NCBI GenBank assembly: GCA_018714125.1
Contig: DVNV01000062.1
Location: 1 to 35,122 of the forward strand
Origin: Candidatus Galloscillospira excrementipullorum
Lineage (GTDB): Bacteria; Bacillota; Clostridia; Oscillospirales; Feifaniaceae
DNA length: 35,122 bases
Reading direction: 5' to 3'
Shown: one piece after another, positions 31,506-35,122 of the stretch
Position numbering within the stretch: the stretch's first letter is position 1
How the letters are laid out: every line of letters starts with the position of its first letter
Position numbers and translations under genes: made by a program
The notes under the pieces: generated by a model
Told to the model about the DNA's origin: nothing
Seen by the model: the letters and a program-made list of their open reading frames with translations, nothing else
Databases searched by the model: none

Positions 31506-33626
31506 ATGTTTGAATCGTTCAGAACCTTTGAAACCACGCTGGCCGGACGGCCCTTTGTCGTCGAGGTCGGGAAAATGGCGGGGCTTGCCAACGGCTCCTG
31601 CCTGGTGCGCTACGGCGACACCGTGGTGCTGTGCACCGCCACCATGGCCGACTCTCCCAGAGAGGGCATCGACTTTTTCCCTCTGTCGGTCGACTTTGAA
31701 GAAAAGCTGTATGCCGTGGGGAAAATTCCCGGCTCCTTCCTCAAGAGGGAGGGAAGGCCCTCGGAAAAGGCCATCCTGGCCTCCCGCGTGATTGACCGCC
31801 CCATGCGCCCCCTGTTTCCCAAGGACATGAGAAACGACGTGTGCATCGTGTGCACCGTGATGTCGGTCGACATGGACAACTCCCCCGAGATTGCCGCCAT
31901 GAACGGCGCCTCCATTGCGGTGGCCATTTCCGACATCCCGTGGAACGGCCCCATTGCCGGCATGGCGGTGGGCCTTGTCGACGGACAGGTGGTCATGAAC
32001 CCCACGCTGGAGCAGAGGCAAAAAAGCGACCTTTCGCTGACGGTGGCCTCCACGCACGACAAGGTGGCCATGATTGAGGCCGGTGCCAACGAGGTGTCTG
32101 ACGACGTGATGTATGACGCCATCATGAAGGCGCACGAGCAAAACGTGGCCATGGTGGACTTTATCAACGGCATGGTGCGCGAGGTGGGAAAGCCCAAGAG
32201 AGAATTCCCCTCCCAGGCGCTCGACCCCGACTTTTTGGCGTCAGTGGAGGAGTTTGCCACGGAGCAGGTGCGCTGGGCGCTTTTTGACGACGACAAGACG
32301 GTGCGCGACGCCCGCATGGCGCAGGTGACGGAAAAGACAAAAGAGCACTTTGCCACGGTGGACGAGAGCTGCCTGCCGCTCATTGACGAGGCGCTGTATC
32401 AGACCCAAAAGCATGTGGTGCGCCGCGCGCTGCTTGACGAGGGCAAGAGAGTGGACGGGCGCGGTCTGCATGACCTGCGTCCTCTGGCGGCCGAGGTCGG
32501 CCTGCTGCCCCGGGTGCACGGCTCGGGCATGTTCACCAGAGGGCAGACCCAGGTGCTGACGGTGGCGACGCTGGGCACCATGCGCGAGGCGCAGCTGCTC
32601 GACGGCATCGACAACGAAGAGTACAAGAGATATATGCACCACTACAACTTCCCGAGCTACTCGGTGGGCGAGGCCCGTCCGCCGCGCAGCCCCGGACGCC
32701 GGGAAATCGGCCACGGTGCGCTGGCCGAGCGCGCCCTGCTGCCTGTCATCCCCAGTGAAGAGGAATTTCCCTACACCATCCGACTGGTCAGTGAGGTGCT
32801 GAGCTCCAACGGCTCGACCTCGCAGGGCTCGGTGTGCGGCTCGACGCTGGCGCTCATGGACGCCGGCGTGCCCATCAAGGCGCCGGTGGCCGGCATTTCC
32901 TGCGGCCTTGTGACCGAGGGGGAGCGCTGGATGACCTTTGTGGACATCCAGGGCATTGAGGACTTCTTCGGCGATATGGACTTCAAGGTGGCCGGAACCC
33001 ACAAGGGCATCACGGCCATCCAGATGGATTTGAAAATTGACGGGCTTACGGGGCCCATTATCAAGTCGGCGCTGGAGCTCACCCACACGGCGAGAGACTA
33101 TATCCTCGACGAGGTCATGCTCAAGGCCATTGAGGCGCCGCGCCCCGAGCTTTCGAAGTATGCGCCCAAGATGATTCGAACCATAATTGATGAAGACAAG
33201 ATCCGCGAGGTCATCGGCCCCGGCGGCAAGGTGATTCAGAGGATTGTGGCCGAGACCGGCTGCAAGATTGACATTGAGGATGACGGCAGCGTGTTTATCG
33301 CCGCGGCCGATGCCGATGCCGGCGCCCGTGCGCTGGCCATGATTGAGGCCATCGCAAAGGACCCCGAGATCGGCTCGGTCTTTACCGGACGCGTGACGCG
33401 CATCATGAACTTTGGCGCCTTTGTGGAAATTGCCCCCGGCAAGGAGGGTCTCGTGCACATCAGCAAGCTCGACCACAAGCGCGTCGAAAAGGTGGAGGAC
33501 GTGGTCTCGGTGGGCGACGAAATCAAGGTCAAGGTCATCGAGATCGACGAAAAGGGCCGCATCAACCTCTCGCGCAAGGACTGCCTGCCCAAGCCGGCTC
33601 CGGCGCAGGGCTTCGGCACAAAATAA
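31506..33626 (+). CDS. pnp: Polyribonucleotide nucleotidyltransferase (PNPase)
   Basis: A 706-residue phosphorolytic 3'-5' exoribonuclease of RNA decay. Two RNase PH domains flank a helical linker: the first about 1-230, the second about 310-540. The catalytic segment of the second domain contains Asp486 and Asp492 in EDFFGDMDFKVAGT. A KH domain follows with IGPGGKVIQRI at about 570, then an S1 domain (about 622-690) with GRVTRIMNFGAFVEI. AAAGGAG precedes the ATG. Length and domain order are standard. It has its own promoter and a structured leader; the usual neighbour rpsO is 11 kb upstream. Confidence 0.98.
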   Translation: MFESFRTFETTLAGRPFVVEVGKMAGLANGSCLVRYGDTVVLCTATMADSPREGIDFFPLSVDFEEKLYAVGKIPGSFLKREGRPSEKAILASRVIDRPMRPLFPKDMRNDVCIVCTVMSVDMDNSPEIAAMNGASIAVAISDIPWNGPIAGMAVGLVDGQVVMNPTLEQRQKSDLSLTVASTHDKVAMIEAGANEVSDDVMYDAIMKAHEQNVAMVDFINGMVREVGKPKREFPSQALDPDFLASVEEFATEQVRWALFDDDKTVRDARMAQVTEKTKEHFATVDESCLPLIDEALYQTQKHVVRRALLDEGKRVDGRGLHDLRPLAAEVGLLPRVHGSGMFTRGQTQVLTVATLGTMREAQLLDGIDNEEYKRYMHHYNFPSYSVGEARPPRSPGRREIGHGALAERALLPVIPSEEEFPYTIRLVSEVLSSNGSTSQGSVCGSTLALMDAGVPIKAPVAGISCGLVTEGERWMTFVDIQGIEDFFGDMDFKVAGTHKGITAIQMDLKIDGLTGPIIKSALELTHTARDYILDEVMLKAIEAPRPELSKYAPKMIRTIIDEDKIREVIGPGGKVIQRIVAETGCKIDIEDDGSVFIAAADADAGARALAMIEAIAKDPEIGSVFTGRVTRIMNFGAFVEIAPGKEGLVHISKLDHKRVEKVEDVVSVGDEIKVKVIEIDEKGRINLSRKDCLPKPAPAQGFGTK

Positions 33627-33670
33627 AAAAATACCGCGCTGCACGTTTTGGCAAAAGAGGTGCGGCGCTG

Positions 33671-33728
33671 CCTTCGGCGCGCAAGGGGGGCTTTGGCGGC
33701 CTGCCCTCTGCGCGCCGAAGGGCTTTTT
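33671..33728 (+). terminator. Putative terminator or attenuator after pnp
   Basis: A perfect 13-bp outer stem (33671-33683 with 33709-33721) encloses a weaker inner pairing and is followed by GC and five T residues (33724-33728). The M16 gene begins 66 nt later without an obvious own promoter, so read-through is likely partial. Confidence 0.6.
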
Positions 33729-33794
33729 GGACCGACGGCCTGCCGTGAGGCGGCCGCGCCAAACAAGGGAGCAAAACCGACAGGAGGACAGGCA

Positions 33795-35036
33795 ATGGTA
33801 GAAATCATTTCGCTTCAAAACGGGGCAACGCTGCTGCTGGAGCAGATTGAGGGATTTCAGTCGGCCAGCGTGGGCTTTTTCGTACAGGCGGGTTCGCGCT
33901 ACGAGACCCCGGAGCAGGCGGGAATCTCGCACTTTGTCGAGCACATGCTCTTCAAGGGGACGGACACCCGCACGGGGGCCGACATCGCGCGCGAATTTGA
34001 CTGCATGGGAGGGCAGGTCAACGCCTACACCTCCAAAGAGGTCACCTGCTTTTACGCAAAAACGCTGGACTATCATGCCGGACAGGCCGTGGAGCTGCTG
34101 GGCGACATGCTGCTGCACCCCAGGCTTGACGCGGGCGACATGAATACCGAACGCGGCGTGGTGCTTGAGGAAATTCACATGGTGGAGGATTCGCCCGACG
34201 ATTTGGTGGTAGAGCGCCTGTTTGAAGCCGCGTGGGGCACCCCGGGCCTCGGCAGCCCTATTCTGGGGACAAAGCAGACGGTTTCCTCCTTTTCGCCCGA
34301 GGACCTGCGCGCCTATATGGGCGAGGCCTATTGCGCCGGGAATATCGTGGTGTCGGTGGCGGGCCGCTTTGACCGGGAGCGCATGGTGACGCTGCTGCGC
34401 GGCCTGCTGGAGCCCCTGCCGCCGTCGCCTTGCAGGAGAGAGGCGCCGTCGCCGGTTTTTGTCCCGGGCCTTGTGACAAAGGAAAAGGACATCGAGCAAA
34501 ATCACCTGTGCTACGGATTTGCGGGCTACGGCGTGACAGACAGCCGCGCAACCGCCCTGTCCATCGTCAGCCATATCCTGGGCGACGGCATGTCCAGCCG
34601 CCTGTTCCAGCGTCTGCGCGAGCAGCTCGGGCTGGTTTATACGGTGTCCACTTTCCTGTCCAGCCACCAGGGCTGCGGGATGTTCTGCCTTTATTCGGCG
34701 CAGCAGGCCGAAAGCGAGGCGCAGGCCATGGAGGCCATTGAGCAGGAGGTGGAGGCACTGCGCCAAAAGGGCGTGACAGACGAGGAGCTCTCGCGCGCCA
34801 AGGAGCTGCTCAAGACAGGCCTTGTTATGGGATTTGAGAGCAGCGCCTCGCGCATGAGCTTCAACGCCCGCGAATTTATCCGAAGGGGCTTTGTGCGCAG
34901 CGTGGACGAGCTGCTGCGGGCCGTGGACAGGGTGGATCACGCCTCCATCGGTGAGGTTGTGCAAGAGACCTTTGCGCCGGAGCGGCGCTGCCTCTCGGTG
35001 GTGGGGCGGCTCAGCACCGGCGGTTATCCGGGATGA
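33795..35036 (+). CDS. M16 family zinc metallopeptidase (YmxG/MlpA-like)
   Basis: A 413-residue single-unit M16 peptidase of the mitochondrial-processing-peptidase type. The inverted zinc motif is HFVEH with His46, Glu49 and His50. The third ligand is expected in VVLEEIHM at Glu125/126, about 76 residues on. The second half has the inactive M16_C domain, with GDGMSSRLFQRLREQLGLVYTV-type sequence. No signal peptide is present, so it is cytosolic. AGGAGG (33782-33787) is 7 nt before the ATG, which excludes the longer upstream frame. Its place after pnp matches Bacillus, where a homologue (MlpA/YmxG) lies near pnpA. Its substrate is unknown. Confidence 0.93.
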   Translation: MVEIISLQNGATLLLEQIEGFQSASVGFFVQAGSRYETPEQAGISHFVEHMLFKGTDTRTGADIAREFDCMGGQVNAYTSKEVTCFYAKTLDYHAGQAVELLGDMLLHPRLDAGDMNTERGVVLEEIHMVEDSPDDLVVERLFEAAWGTPGLGSPILGTKQTVSSFSPEDLRAYMGEAYCAGNIVVSVAGRFDRERMVTLLRGLLEPLPPSPCRREAPSPVFVPGLVTKEKDIEQNHLCYGFAGYGVTDSRATALSIVSHILGDGMSSRLFQRLREQLGLVYTVSTFLSSHQGCGMFCLYSAQQAESEAQAMEAIEQEVEALRQKGVTDEELSRAKELLKTGLVMGFESSASRMSFNAREFIRRGFVRSVDELLRAVDRVDHASIGEVVQETFAPERRCLSVVGRLSTGGYPG

Positions 35037-35040
35037 CAGG

Positions 35041-35089
35041 GGAGCCGCCACGGGGCGCCCCGCAAGGGGGCGCCGGCCGCGGCGGCTCC
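35041..35089. repeat. Nested palindrome after the M16 gene
   Basis: An outer 9-bp stem (35041-35049 with 35081-35089) encloses an inner 8-bp stem (35054-35061 with 35067-35074, loop GCAAG). It starts 4 bp after the stop codon and has no T-run. Confidence 0.6.
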
Positions 35090-35122
35090 GGGGGGTGCGC
35101 AGCCTGCCGCATCGCAACGCGA

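Overview
This window looks like a chromosomal segment of a G+C-rich, spore-forming Clostridium-class Firmicute, possibly Oscillospirales. The evidence is the Bacillus/Clostridium gene order rimP-nusA-ylxR-ylxQ-infB-rbfA-nrnA-truB-ribF-rpsO...pnp-M16 peptidase, a SpoVT sporulation regulator, an S-layer-homology (SLH) surface protein, strong AGGAGG ribosome binding sites, and sigma-A promoters that stand out from the GC-rich background. The lineage is an inference; no 16S gene is present.

Layout. From 136 to 6879 the minus strand carries, in transcription order, a NifS/IscS-like cysteine desulfurase, thiI, cinA, rsmA and pckG (GTP-type PEP carboxykinase). The desulfurase and thiI are 5 bp apart and form a sulfur-transfer pair. 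From 7352 to 10782 the plus strand has a ComM/YifB AAA+ ATPase with a good sigma-A promoter, an orphan TAXI-type TRAP substrate-binding lipoprotein closed by a double terminator, and spoVT behind a forespore-type promoter. From 10821 to 20400 is the large transcription/translation operon, starting with an attenuator-like hairpin in the rimP leader; rpsO has its own promoter and a classical terminator.

The accessory part is 20400-31200. A protein of about 2,590 residues (signal peptide, long beta-helix-type repeats, InlB/Listeria-Bacteroides-type repeats, two SLH motifs) is followed by an oppositely oriented gene pair. The pair encodes a duplicated DUF1538 membrane protein and a protein with two fused P-II-like domains. 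These genes separate rpsO from pnp, which are neighbours in many bacteria. The window closes with pnp and a zinc peptidase of family M16.

The strongest candidates for something poorly described are three. First, the DUF1538/tandem P-II pair looks like a membrane transporter with a dedicated sensor subunit. Second, the giant surface protein has collinear 738-bp and 636-bp internal DNA repeats. Third, most intergenic gaps hold long perfect palindromes, several of them nested, including a 154-nt four-stem cloverleaf and a 111-nt element with mutually exclusive pairings. No tRNA, rRNA, CRISPR array, insertion sequence or attachment site was seen.
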